DNA of 64,000 nt. Source: Phycisphaerae bacterium (GTDB lineage Bacteria; Planctomycetota; Phycisphaerae; Phycisphaerales; UBA1924). Under the pieces are notes generated by a model. That model was not told the DNA's origin and made no database searches. It saw only the letters and a list, made by a program, of their open reading frames with translations. Positions 25,693 through 33,915 of the stretch are shown here, one piece after another. Where the stretch lies: NCBI GenBank assembly GCA_022180725.1, contig BQMO01000006.1:1-64000 (forward strand), in the 5' to 3' direction. The position numbers were made by a program, and so were the translations under genes. Numbering within the stretch: position 1 is the first letter of the stretch; every line of letters starts with the position of its first letter.

Positions 25693-26758
25693 GGATGGCT
25701 CCTCGTTTTCGGACGGTGAGCCATGCTACCAAGGCAAACAGTGGAGCGCAAGTAGGGACACCCGGAATTACCGATGCCACACGGAACCCGAACTCATAGA
25801 CGGGAATGCTCGGGTACTCGGCTCCAGCTAGATCAACCCTGTCCGCTAGCGAGAATCCTGGAGCAGAACCCCAATAACTACCGTCGGCCACTCTGAATCG
25901 CTGTCCGACTGGCAGCGTCCGAATCGTCTCCGTCCACTCACTCGTCGCTCCCGCCACGTCGTACAGCCCCCACGGGCTTGTCACGTTGTACGCTCCGAGC
26001 GGAACCGTGAACGCCCCCGCGCTGTAGCCGTAGTTCGCTTCGCCGGTGCCGCCCATGCTCGGCGGCAGGCCGCCCACCGGGGCCGTGTTGCTGCTGTCGC
26101 TGTAGTTCCACCACCCGCCCATGTTGGGACCATACTTATTCGGATCGTAGTGCGCGGCCTTCAGCCACTCGTCCCACGTTGGGATGAAGTATGTCGCCCC
26201 CGGCGATCGCGCGGACTGATCGGTGAAGATGTCACCCCCCGGCCCGGTGTACCCGAACGTCGAAACGTCGTACGCACCGCTCAAAAACGCCGCGCGGTCG
26301 CTCGATTTTCCGTTGTGAAGCCAGTTGCAGTACATCGCGGCCATACGCCAACTGATGTCGCCGACCGGCCGCATCTCGTTGCCGCTGGGCACCATCCACC
26401 GCTGCCGCCCCGGGTTGTTGGGCGTGGTGCCGGCCGCCCCCCAGAAGCCCGGCGGGAAGAGGTGCGGCAAGGGCGCATCGGCACGGTCGTACGCGGCGTT
26501 GAAAAACTCAACCCATTGACTGGTCGTGACCTCGTACCGGCCCATGCGGTACTCGTACCCGACCGACCCACGACCGATGGCGCGCGGGTCCGGCTCGTCG
26601 ACACCCGTGCCGTCCCAGGCCGCGTTGCCGGGTGCCCTGATGGTGACAAAGTCGATGCCGGAGGGATCGGGCTGGGCCAACGCCGCCACCGGCAGGGCCA
26701 ACAGCCCCACCACGCCCGCCATCACGCCCGAGAACTGACCCGAACCATGCCGCATCAT
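25619..26758 (-). CDS. Secreted sulfatase-modifying-factor (FGE-like) domain protein, copy A
   Basis: 379 residues, paralogue of 23580-24671. Signal peptide (1-28, ending L-P-V-A-A-L-A-Q), the same FGE-like domain with Y-E-Y-R-M-G-R-Y-E-V-T-T-S-Q-W (near 70), a long shared stretch P-S-G-N-E-M-R-P-V-G-D-I-S-W-R-M-A-A-M (near 124) and V-Y-E-F-G-F-R-V-A-S-V (near 325). The catalytic cysteines of formylglycine-generating enzyme are absent here too. After G-F-R come I-P-G-V-P-T-C-A-P, a hydrophobic helix and basic residues, then a ~25-residue tail. AGGAGG precedes ATG 26758. It probably forms a transcription unit with the overlapping 152-residue gene. Confidence 0.8.
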   Translation of the reverse strand: MMRHGSGQFSGVMAGVVGLLALPVAALAQPDPSGIDFVTIRAPGNAAWDGTGVDEPDPRAIGRGSVGYEYRMGRYEVTTSQWVEFFNAAYDRADAPLPHLFPPGFWGAAGTTPNNPGRQRWMVPSGNEMRPVGDISWRMAAMYCNWLHNGKSSDRAAFLSGAYDVSTFGYTGPGGDIFTDQSARSPGATYFIPTWDEWLKAAHYDPNKYGPNMGGWWNYSDSSNTAPVGGLPPSMGGTGEANYGYSAGAFTVPLGAYNVTSPWGLYDVAGATSEWTETIRTLPVGQRFRVADGSYWGSAPGFSLADRVDLAGAEYPSIPVYEFGFRVASVIPGVPTCAPLFALVAWLTVRKRGAIHDASVPRGVSVGGSRRHPQRLGGQ

Positions 26759-26997
26759 CGGCCTCCTGATCCGCCCTCATAGCATGCGCTGCATTGGGAC
26801 GTTGGCAAGGGAAAACGGGCTGAAAATTGAACGAATACCGCGCCTGCCAAGGGTCGGCCGCCATGCGGGGCCTTGCCGCGCAGGCCGTCGGCGCGTCCGA
26901 GATTGATGCGGCGGCTTTGATCACGGCAGCCTGCGGGAGAACCTCGGTATCTTACAGCGTGCCGGTCCAGGGATTGATGTGATCGACGATGAACGTG

Positions 26998-27026
26998 AAA
27001 AAACCCCGGCGCGGGGCGCCGGGGTT
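26998..27026 (-). terminator. Intrinsic terminator of the 666-residue dockerin gene
   Basis: 9-bp perfect stem (27004-27024, 3-nt loop) followed on the minus strand by TTTTTT (27003-26998), 30 nt past the stop at 27056. Sequence-identical to 20535-20563. Confidence 0.85.
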
Positions 27027-27055
27027 GGTGTGATGGCCCGCGGTGTCGCGGCTGG

Positions 27056-29056
27056 TTACGGGCAGACCCCGCCGACGGCGTTCTCCACCGCCTCGACGTC
27101 GGTGCCGTTCACCGCGCCGTCGCGGTTGAAGTCCCCGTCGTCCACGTTCGGGAGGCCGACCTGGCAGTAGTCGGTGAAGTCGCCGCCCACGGCCAGTTCC
27201 TGCACCTCGACGTCCACGCCGTTGGCCGACCCGTCGCAGTTCACGTCCGGGTCGCAGGCCCCGGCGGGCGTGCCCCCGGTGTAGATGTCGAACCCGACGT
27301 TGCCATTCGAACCCGAGGTGCCGCGCATGTGCCAGCGGGCGCCGTTGGGGTGCCCGTTGACGGTCTGCACGGCGACCAGGCCGATGCCGACGTAGTACCG
27401 TCCGGCGGGCAAGTTGCCGTTGGCGCCCGTGAAGGGCACGGGGTTGCTGCCGTAGGTGCGCGAGCCGGCGCCCGCGCCGAAGGAGAACTGCGGGAAGAGC
27501 GTCGGGCCGTGGTCGTCGGAGAAGGCCGCCACGTTCCCGTTGGCGTCGAAGATGTACGCGATGGGGTCGAACCCGACGCCGCACCGCCCGGCGAAGTCCA
27601 GGTCGAGGTACGAGTCGCCCGACCCGGCCTCGGCGGTGATCTCGAACGTGTTCCACTGGATGCCGCGCAGCCCGGTGGCGACCGACGTGCCCGGACGGGC
27701 GTCGGGGAACTGGATCGGCCCGCCGGGGATGACAAGGTCGAAGTTGACCTGGTTGATGATCGGCGTGGCGGCGTCGGGCGGGGCCGAGCCGTTCACGTTC
27801 GTCGCCAGGTGCAGGTTGACCAAGCCACCGACGCCGGCGGCGTTCGCCGTGAACCCGTCGCCGAAGGTCGACCCGTGCGGGGCAACCGCGAGGTAGTACG
27901 TGCCCGCGGTGAGTTGTCCGTGGCGCCCATCGTACTGCAGGCCGTCGCCGACGGCGCCAAGACGTCCGACGCCGAAGGTCAGTTGCGCCTGCGTCCCGCT
28001 GCCCGAGTCGTGATCGAACGCCACCATGGTGCCCTGGTCGTTGAAGAGGGCCATCGACACGTTCGAGGTGCTGCCCTCGGTGTCGGCGTTGAAGAACTGG
28101 TACGCGACGTCGGTCGCCGGCCCGGCCAGGCACAGTTCATACCACAGCGCCGAGGCATCGTTGAGGGTGTCGCCCGTGCGCACCAGCCCCGTGTCCGGGA
28201 TGCATCCCAACGGGGTGGTGTTCGACGGGGGTTGCGGCACGATGTCGCCCGAGACGCGGAACATGTACCCCGCGGCCATGGAGTTCACGGAGTACGAGTA
28301 CCGCTCGGGGGTGCCGAAGGCCGGCTGCCCGAGAAACTCGCCGTTCTGATCGGCGTCCCAGCCCAGGTCACGCAGCGTGGAACCGACCGTCGCGGCGTTG
28401 CCGCCGCTCGGCGCGGTCGAGTTGCTGGCGATCACCGTGCGCAGCGTGTCGGTGAGAAGCAGGGTATCTGTTCCTGGCTCCACGACCGAGACTTCGAGAT
28501 AGAAGCCATCGTCCGGGATGCTGACCCCGCCGCCGGGCAGACCCGTGAGCGGGGCGGTAGTCTGCGAACCGGTGCCGGCCGTGGCGGTGGAGTTCTGGTT
28601 CGTGAATGCCACGCGTACCGTGGCGATGGGTGTCGCGTTCGCGTTGATCATCGGCGTGCCCGTGCCGAGGAATCCCGAGAACGACACGTCGTCCTTGTCC
28701 CAGAACCGGAAGACGTAGTCGCCCGCATAAGGCCCGCCGAAGGCACGCCAGCGACCGAAGGTCATGGTGGTGATCAGGCGCGTGGCCTGTGTGGCCCACG
28801 GCCCGGGGACGAAACTGATGTCCTCCAGGATGTGCTTGTGGTTCGCCACGCTCGTCCACCGCGCCGGCGTCTGCCCGAACGTGGAGGACAGGTTGTCGTA
28901 CGTGATGCCGATGGCCCGCGACTCATACCCGCCCGTGCTCGGATACCCGACCGGGTCGCGGAACTCCACCTCTTCATGGACCACCTGCGCGACCACGGTC
29001 GGCGCTCCGATCGAGAACGCGACAGCCGAGGCCGTCACCCACGCTGTTCTTGTCAT
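27056..29056 (-). CDS. Secreted GC-type dockerin protein with pre-peptidase-like domains
   Basis: 666 residues. ATG 29056 follows AGGAG; the signal peptide is M-T-R-T-A-W-V-T-A-S-A-V-A-F-S-I-G-A, cut near V-V-A-Q. The middle contains two PPC-like beta domains of the type that follows secreted peptidases: M-A-L-F-N-D-Q-G-T-M-V-A-F (near 340) with T-Y-Y-L-A-V-A-P-H-G, and Y-I-F-D-A-N-G-N-V-A-A-F (near 510) with R-Y-Y-V-G-I. The C-terminus is a GC-type dockerin (C-D-P-D-V-N-C-D-G-S-A-N-G; D-G-D-F-N-R-D-G-A-V-N-G; G-G-V-C-P). No catalytic domain is recognised. The dockerin presumably binds a surface partner; no cohesin is recognised in this window. Confidence 0.83.
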   Translation of the reverse strand: MTRTAWVTASAVAFSIGAPTVVAQVVHEEVEFRDPVGYPSTGGYESRAIGITYDNLSSTFGQTPARWTSVANHKHILEDISFVPGPWATQATRLITTMTFGRWRAFGGPYAGDYVFRFWDKDDVSFSGFLGTGTPMINANATPIATVRVAFTNQNSTATAGTGSQTTAPLTGLPGGGVSIPDDGFYLEVSVVEPGTDTLLLTDTLRTVIASNSTAPSGGNAATVGSTLRDLGWDADQNGEFLGQPAFGTPERYSYSVNSMAAGYMFRVSGDIVPQPPSNTTPLGCIPDTGLVRTGDTLNDASALWYELCLAGPATDVAYQFFNADTEGSTSNVSMALFNDQGTMVAFDHDSGSGTQAQLTFGVGRLGAVGDGLQYDGRHGQLTAGTYYLAVAPHGSTFGDGFTANAAGVGGLVNLHLATNVNGSAPPDAATPIINQVNFDLVIPGGPIQFPDARPGTSVATGLRGIQWNTFEITAEAGSGDSYLDLDFAGRCGVGFDPIAYIFDANGNVAAFSDDHGPTLFPQFSFGAGAGSRTYGSNPVPFTGANGNLPAGRYYVGIGLVAVQTVNGHPNGARWHMRGTSGSNGNVGFDIYTGGTPAGACDPDVNCDGSANGVDVEVQELAVGGDFTDYCQVGLPNVDDGDFNRDGAVNGTDVEAVENAVGGVCP

Positions 29057-29294
29057 GATCCAGTCTCCTGGCGTGCCGCAGTTTCGCCGACGGTTCGCAC
29101 GCATCCCCCGCCGACACGTCCGCACACGGTACCATCCTTTCCATGGGCGTCAACACGGATGCGCCGGCTCCTCGCTCCCGCCGCGACTTTCGGCATCGTG
29201 GCCGTTGGAGGAGCATCCTGGTCCGGGCACCCCATGGGGCGTCACCGGTTACGGGTGTTGCTCGGTAGTGCGATCAGGCCGCGAGGTATCGGCC

Positions 29295-31811
29295 CTACGG
29301 GCAGACCCCGCCGACGGCGTTCTCGACCGCCTCGACGTCGGTGCCGTTCACCGCGCCGTCGCGGTTGAAGTCCCCGTCGTCCACGTTCGGGAGGCCGACC
29401 TGGCAGTAGTCGGTGAAGTCGCCGCCCACGGCCAGTTCCTGCACCTCGACGTCCACGCCGTTGGCCGACCCGTCGCAGTTCACGTCCGGGTCGCAGGCCG
29501 GGGCCACCGTCACGGCGGCGAGGTTGCTCAGGAGGCTTCCGCACGCGGCCGACACGAGGCAGTCGTACGCGCCGGCGTCCGCGGCGTCGACGCCGGTGAG
29601 CGTGAGCGTCGATCCGGTCGCGCCGGCCACGCCCGGGCCGTTCACCAGCGGGACGTTGTTCCGCCGCCATTGGTACGCCACCCCGCCCGGGGCCGAGGCC
29701 GCGATGCTGAGTTGCACCGTGCCGCCCTCGACGGCGTCCTGCGCGGCCGGGTGCTGCGCGATGGCGGGGCACACGTTCACGCAGTCGTACGAGAACACGC
29801 TCATGTCGTCGAGGGCGGCCTCGATGAGCGACCCCGCGCCGGCGTCGTCGGCGATGAACTTCATCCGCATCTGCGCCGTGAGCGGGAGAATGGTCGTGGG
29901 CTGGAACTCGTAGTAGTTCCACCCGCCCCCGGTGCCCGGGCCCGAGGGGCCGACCACCTCGACGTTGCTCCACGACGTGCCGCCGTTGTTCGAGAGTTGC
30001 ACGGTGAAGACGTCGGCGTTGGGCGCGCCGCCCGCGTTGTTCGAGTACCAGCGCCAGTACCCGATGCGCGTGTCCACGGGGGCGGACGACATGTTCATGA
30101 CGGGGGAGAGCACCGCGGTGAACCCGCCGTCCACGTCGTTGGACCCGGCCCCCGCGCCCGCGGTGCGCCCGGTCACCCAGCAGTTGACGCCCGGGGGCGG
30201 GGTGTGGTCGTCCTCGGGCTGGGCGATGGTCCCCTGCGGGTCGCCCCGCTCCCACAGCCCGCTCGTGGCCGTGTCGTTCGCGGTGTCGCGCGACCACCCG
30301 GCGGTGGTCTCCATGTCGTACGAGAACAGCGTGGCGAGGCCGGCGTAGGCCTGGGCCGAGTTGCTGTACGTCGGGGCGCCGTTGGGGGACGTGAACTGGG
30401 CGCCGGTGGTGTTGCGTGCGGCGATGTAGTACGACACGACGGAGAGGCACGAGGCCGCGGGGAGGTTCGCCGTGTAGCGGTTGTTGCCCAGCGGGGTCAT
30501 GACGACGGGCACGAATGCGCCCGCGTCGATCTTGGCGTAGAGCGTAACGCTCGCGGGATCGATCGCCGAGCCGGTCGTGGTGATGTCCACGGTGATGGGC
30601 GTTCGGGCGTTGGGCTGGAGGCGGGTGGGCAGCGGCGCGGGGTGCGCGAAGGTGAGGTAGTCGAGGTTGAGCGTGACCACGAACAGCCCGCGGTCGATGT
30701 CGCTGATGATGATGGTGCCGCTGGGGAAGTAGGGGTAGTTGCTCCAGGTGCCGTTGTACTGGGCGCCGTCGTCGCCGGGGTAGGTGTCGATCCACGCGAC
30801 CTCGACGGGGGCCAGGGGCGTGCCCGCGCCCTGGGTGTCGAAGACGCGCAGGCCCGACTTGTAGTTGGACTCGAAGATGTACCGGCCGAGCGTGTAGAGG
30901 TTGTGATCGACCGCGCTGGGCGCACCGCTGGTGAAGGTGCCCGCGAGGGTCGGGTTGGCCAGGTCGACGACGTTGATGATGCGGGTAAGCGTGGGTGTCA
31001 CGCCCTGGGCCGGGCCGTCGAGTTCATCGTTGAGGTAAAAGAGCGTGCGGTCGGGCGAGAGCCACCCCTGGTGGCAGTACGAGATGCCGGGGTAGGTCGT
31101 GCTGCCCAGGACCACCATATTCGACTTGTTGGTGACGTCCACGATGTAGAGGCCGTTGTCCTCGCAGCAGCAGAAGGCGATTTCCTTCCCCGCGTACGGG
31201 CCGGTGGTGTACGTCACGATCTGCGCTTCGTGGATGTACGGCCCGGCCCACTGCCCGGCGTGGACGGGCGCGGCCGGGTTGGCGAGCGAGTACGCGATCA
31301 GGGAGCCGCCGTTGGTGTTCGACCCGCACAGGTACAGGTGCCCGCTGGTTTCGTTCAGGGCGATGGTGTGCGTGCGGGTGGGCGAGCCGGCGATCAGCCC
31401 CACCAGCGTCGCGCCGGTGGTGTCGAGATTGGTCATGTTGATGACCTGGATGCCGCCGACCGCCGCCGTCTCGCTCGAGACGTAGCAGTAGGTCTGCCCG
31501 CCCGCGGAGTAGACCTTGACGTCGGCCCAGAGGCCCGCGGCGTGCGGGATGTTCGAGCGGATCACCGGGGCGTCCGGGTTCGTGATGTCCACGAACGACA
31601 CCTTGTTGTCCAGGCCCATCACCGCGTACTCACGACCGCCGGGCGAGACCCAGCCCCAGCACGAGTTGCCGCTCGCGGCGGAGAACGCGGGCAGATCGAC
31701 GTGCGCGCGGAGTTGAATGCCCTGCGAAAGGAACTGGGCGCGCGCCAGCGGCGCCGTCGCTCCTAGAAACGCCACGGACACGACGGCAACACGGGACATC
31801 GACTCGAACAT
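29295..31811 (-). CDS. Secreted choice-of-anchor B / LVIVD-repeat protein with Ig-like domain and GC-type dockerin
   Basis: 838 residues. Signal peptide (1-25, ending A-P-L-A-R-A-Q). Residues ~30-390 form a choice-of-anchor B domain, a beta-propeller-like region with repeated V-D-I-T-N-P (75-80), V-I-N-M-T-N-L-D, I-V-D-V-T-N-K and V-V-D-L-A-N-P segments. Then comes a beta-rich region, an Ig-like domain (A-D-A-G-A-Y-D-C-L-V-S-A-A-C-G, near 750) and the GC-type dockerin, whose last ~65 residues match those of the 27056-29056 product almost exactly. An alternative start is Met5. CGGAG lies 10 nt before the first ATG. Function probably adhesive or structural at the cell surface. Confidence 0.85.
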   Translation of the reverse strand: MFESMSRVAVVSVAFLGATAPLARAQFLSQGIQLRAHVDLPAFSAASGNSCWGWVSPGGREYAVMGLDNKVSFVDITNPDAPVIRSNIPHAAGLWADVKVYSAGGQTYCYVSSETAAVGGIQVINMTNLDTTGATLVGLIAGSPTRTHTIALNETSGHLYLCGSNTNGGSLIAYSLANPAAPVHAGQWAGPYIHEAQIVTYTTGPYAGKEIAFCCCEDNGLYIVDVTNKSNMVVLGSTTYPGISYCHQGWLSPDRTLFYLNDELDGPAQGVTPTLTRIINVVDLANPTLAGTFTSGAPSAVDHNLYTLGRYIFESNYKSGLRVFDTQGAGTPLAPVEVAWIDTYPGDDGAQYNGTWSNYPYFPSGTIIISDIDRGLFVVTLNLDYLTFAHPAPLPTRLQPNARTPITVDITTTGSAIDPASVTLYAKIDAGAFVPVVMTPLGNNRYTANLPAASCLSVVSYYIAARNTTGAQFTSPNGAPTYSNSAQAYAGLATLFSYDMETTAGWSRDTANDTATSGLWERGDPQGTIAQPEDDHTPPPGVNCWVTGRTAGAGAGSNDVDGGFTAVLSPVMNMSSAPVDTRIGYWRWYSNNAGGAPNADVFTVQLSNNGGTSWSNVEVVGPSGPGTGGGWNYYEFQPTTILPLTAQMRMKFIADDAGAGSLIEAALDDMSVFSYDCVNVCPAIAQHPAAQDAVEGGTVQLSIAASAPGGVAYQWRRNNVPLVNGPGVAGATGSTLTLTGVDAADAGAYDCLVSAACGSLLSNLAAVTVAPACDPDVNCDGSANGVDVEVQELAVGGDFTDYCQVGLPNVDDGDFNRDGAVNGTDVEAVENAVGGVCP

Positions 31812-31938
31812 ATCAGCGGCTCCGGGTTTCAGAATAACGATTCAAGGAATAACCACGGGCAGCATGACGCCGCCGCCCACCCCCCGGCGAACGGATCAGC
31901 ATACCCGAAGTTCCCGGATTCCCCAAGCACAAAAAACT

Positions 31939-33651
31939 TCATTCCGGCGAGGGGGCTCCCTCGTCCGGCGCGGCCAGGTCGCGCGGCGTGAGCGTCGCCA
32001 GCAGCCGCTCGATCTGGGCGTGCATCGGGGCGGGGGCCAGCACGATGATCTTCGTGCCCAGCGACCTCGCGTACGCCGTGTCCCCGCCGTTCTCCATCCA
32101 CGCGTCGGGTTCGATATCGCGCGTGAGATGATCCATGACCGGGCCAAGGTCGCAGGAGAAACGCCGATCCGGCGGCGTCGGGATCGGTCCGCCGAGCAGG
32201 CATCGCCAGAATTCCGTGTCGTACCGCACCTCGGCCAGGTGCGAGGCGTCGTAGACGCGGATGAACGCGTACGCCGCGCGGGCCTGAGTGGTCGTGAGGA
32301 TCACCACCCCGTCGCGCACCGTCCACGCGTCCAGCCGGGGCGCGCTGGGCGAGCGCGAACTCGCGGCGCTCACGCTCGCCGCGGCGTGATCCACCACGCA
32401 CGGCACGCCCAGCCGAGCACGGATCATCACCGCCGTTCGCTCGGGGTCGTCGATCGGTCCGAGGTTCAGGTCGATCACGCGGGTGGCCAGCTCGGCGTCG
32501 CCCTCGCCCGCCCCCGCGCACGCCGGCGCATTCTGCCGGGCCTGTGTCAACGCCGCGAGCAGCGCCCGCACCCGCGTGTGCGCGCGCGTCGGCGCCACCA
32601 GCGCCAGCCGCCCGCCCAGCGCCCGCGCCCCGGGCAGGTCGCCCCCGTTGTCCCACCAGCGGTCCGGCGTCACAAACCAACCAACGATGTCGACAACCTG
32701 CGAGAGGGTCCAGTCCGTGGCCCCCGGCATGTCGGCCAGGGTGCCCAGGCACGCCCGCGCCGCCGCCGTCACGTCGTACGTATCGAACCGTGTCTCGTCC
32801 TTCTGTTCAGCGCCGACGTGCACGTGCACGGCCCCGCCGTGAACCTCCCACCACGACAGCGAGAACGCGCCGGTGAACACGCCGCGCGACGTGAGCGAGT
32901 CCAGCGTCGTACTCAGCCGAAGTCCCGCGATCGGCGCGGGGATTGATGACGGGTCCACGGCTTGGGCTTCGCTGTCCGACGATTCGACGTGCACCACGAC
33001 CGTCGGGGGGTGATCGCGGCGAAGCGTCGCCAGCGTGTCCGCCAAGGTTGCGCCCGGCGCCGCGAGCCGCGTTTCATCGAGCCAATCCAACGTCGCCAGA
33101 TCGGCGCCATCGAGGCCGCTCCGTCCGTCGAGGGCAAACCCCAGCCGTGTACGGGCGAGCCACACGCGCTGCCAGAGCCACGCGACCTCGCCCTGGCCGT
33201 CGCGCCGGCGCAGTTCGTCTCCCAGCGCCGTCATGATGCCGTCCGCCTGCCGGTCGAAGGCCGTGAGGTCGTCGGGTGAAACCCACGGCCTGAGGCACAC
33301 CAACGTTGGTGTGGGCACGGCGCCGACCCACCCCTGAGCCTGCGTTCGGGGCACGACCGCCGAGGCATACGCCAGCAGAAATATCCCGCCCGCCAGCCAC
33401 CACATTCGCCACGATCGTCTCCGGCGCAGCAAATCCATGCCACCAATGGATTTGCGACCACATTCCGGGCATTTCGGCGCCTCGTTCGACCAGTCCGTCA
33501 TGTCGTAATGACACGCCGGGCAGTGGGGGTGGTGTGCTCGTCGGCCGATGGCGATCAAGGCCATGATCACGGCGCCAAGCGCGGTAAGTCCCCACGCAAG
33601 AACGAGGAAGATGGAATTCGCGGCCAGCACGTGCGATGATTGGATGCTCAC
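31939..33651 (-). CDS. Membrane protein with zinc ribbon and duplicated planctomycete module
   Basis: 570 residues starting at GTG 33651. Two spans flank a zinc ribbon: hydrophobic 12-34, cysteines C44-x2-C47 and C61-x2-C64, hydrophobic 83-100. The large C-terminal part contains an internal repeat: W-W-D-N-G-G-D-L-P-G-A-R-A-L-G followed by L-A-L-V-A-P-T-R-A-H-T-R-V-R-A-L-L (about 325-365), and W-M-E-N-G-G-D-T-A-Y-A-R-S-L-G followed by I-I-V-L-A-P-A-P-M-H-A-Q-I-E-R-L-L (about 515-555). This W-x-x-N-G-G...L-x-V-x-A...H-x-x-V-x-x-L-L module is reminiscent of secretin/STN-type domains seen in planctomycete proteins. No function is known. Confidence 0.65.
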   Translation of the reverse strand: MSIQSSHVLAANSIFLVLAWGLTALGAVIMALIAIGRRAHHPHCPACHYDMTDWSNEAPKCPECGRKSIGGMDLLRRRRSWRMWWLAGGIFLLAYASAVVPRTQAQGWVGAVPTPTLVCLRPWVSPDDLTAFDRQADGIMTALGDELRRRDGQGEVAWLWQRVWLARTRLGFALDGRSGLDGADLATLDWLDETRLAAPGATLADTLATLRRDHPPTVVVHVESSDSEAQAVDPSSIPAPIAGLRLSTTLDSLTSRGVFTGAFSLSWWEVHGGAVHVHVGAEQKDETRFDTYDVTAAARACLGTLADMPGATDWTLSQVVDIVGWFVTPDRWWDNGGDLPGARALGGRLALVAPTRAHTRVRALLAALTQARQNAPACAGAGEGDAELATRVIDLNLGPIDDPERTAVMIRARLGVPCVVDHAAASVSAASSRSPSAPRLDAWTVRDGVVILTTTQARAAYAFIRVYDASHLAEVRYDTEFWRCLLGGPIPTPPDRRFSCDLGPVMDHLTRDIEPDAWMENGGDTAYARSLGTKIIVLAPAPMHAQIERLLATLTPRDLAAPDEGAPSPE

Positions 33652-33915
33652 GCCGTGAGGGTGTTCCGAACGCGCAACTTAGTGTGCATTGACATACGAC
33701 CGGGGCGGCGCAAGGATTGTGGGAGATTCGGGGTGCGTTTCTCCCGGGGCGCTTCGGCCTGCGAACGGGCTTGTGTACGGCGCTTCGGGTACATTGTTGA
33801 TCGCGATAGAGTCTGGCCGCGTTGCCCGGAAGGTCCGGGTCGGGTTGGGGTGTCTGGTCAGTTCAGGACCAATCGGCGGCGGGGCGAGAGTCGGAACGAA
33901 CTCAGGAGGTTTCAA

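Noticed and set aside
28764..31766. 1000-codon open frame on + across two dockerin genes
   Set aside because: It is antisense to two genes with signal peptides and dockerins, and its translation is Arg/Val/Gly-rich without domains. High GC keeps antisense frames open.
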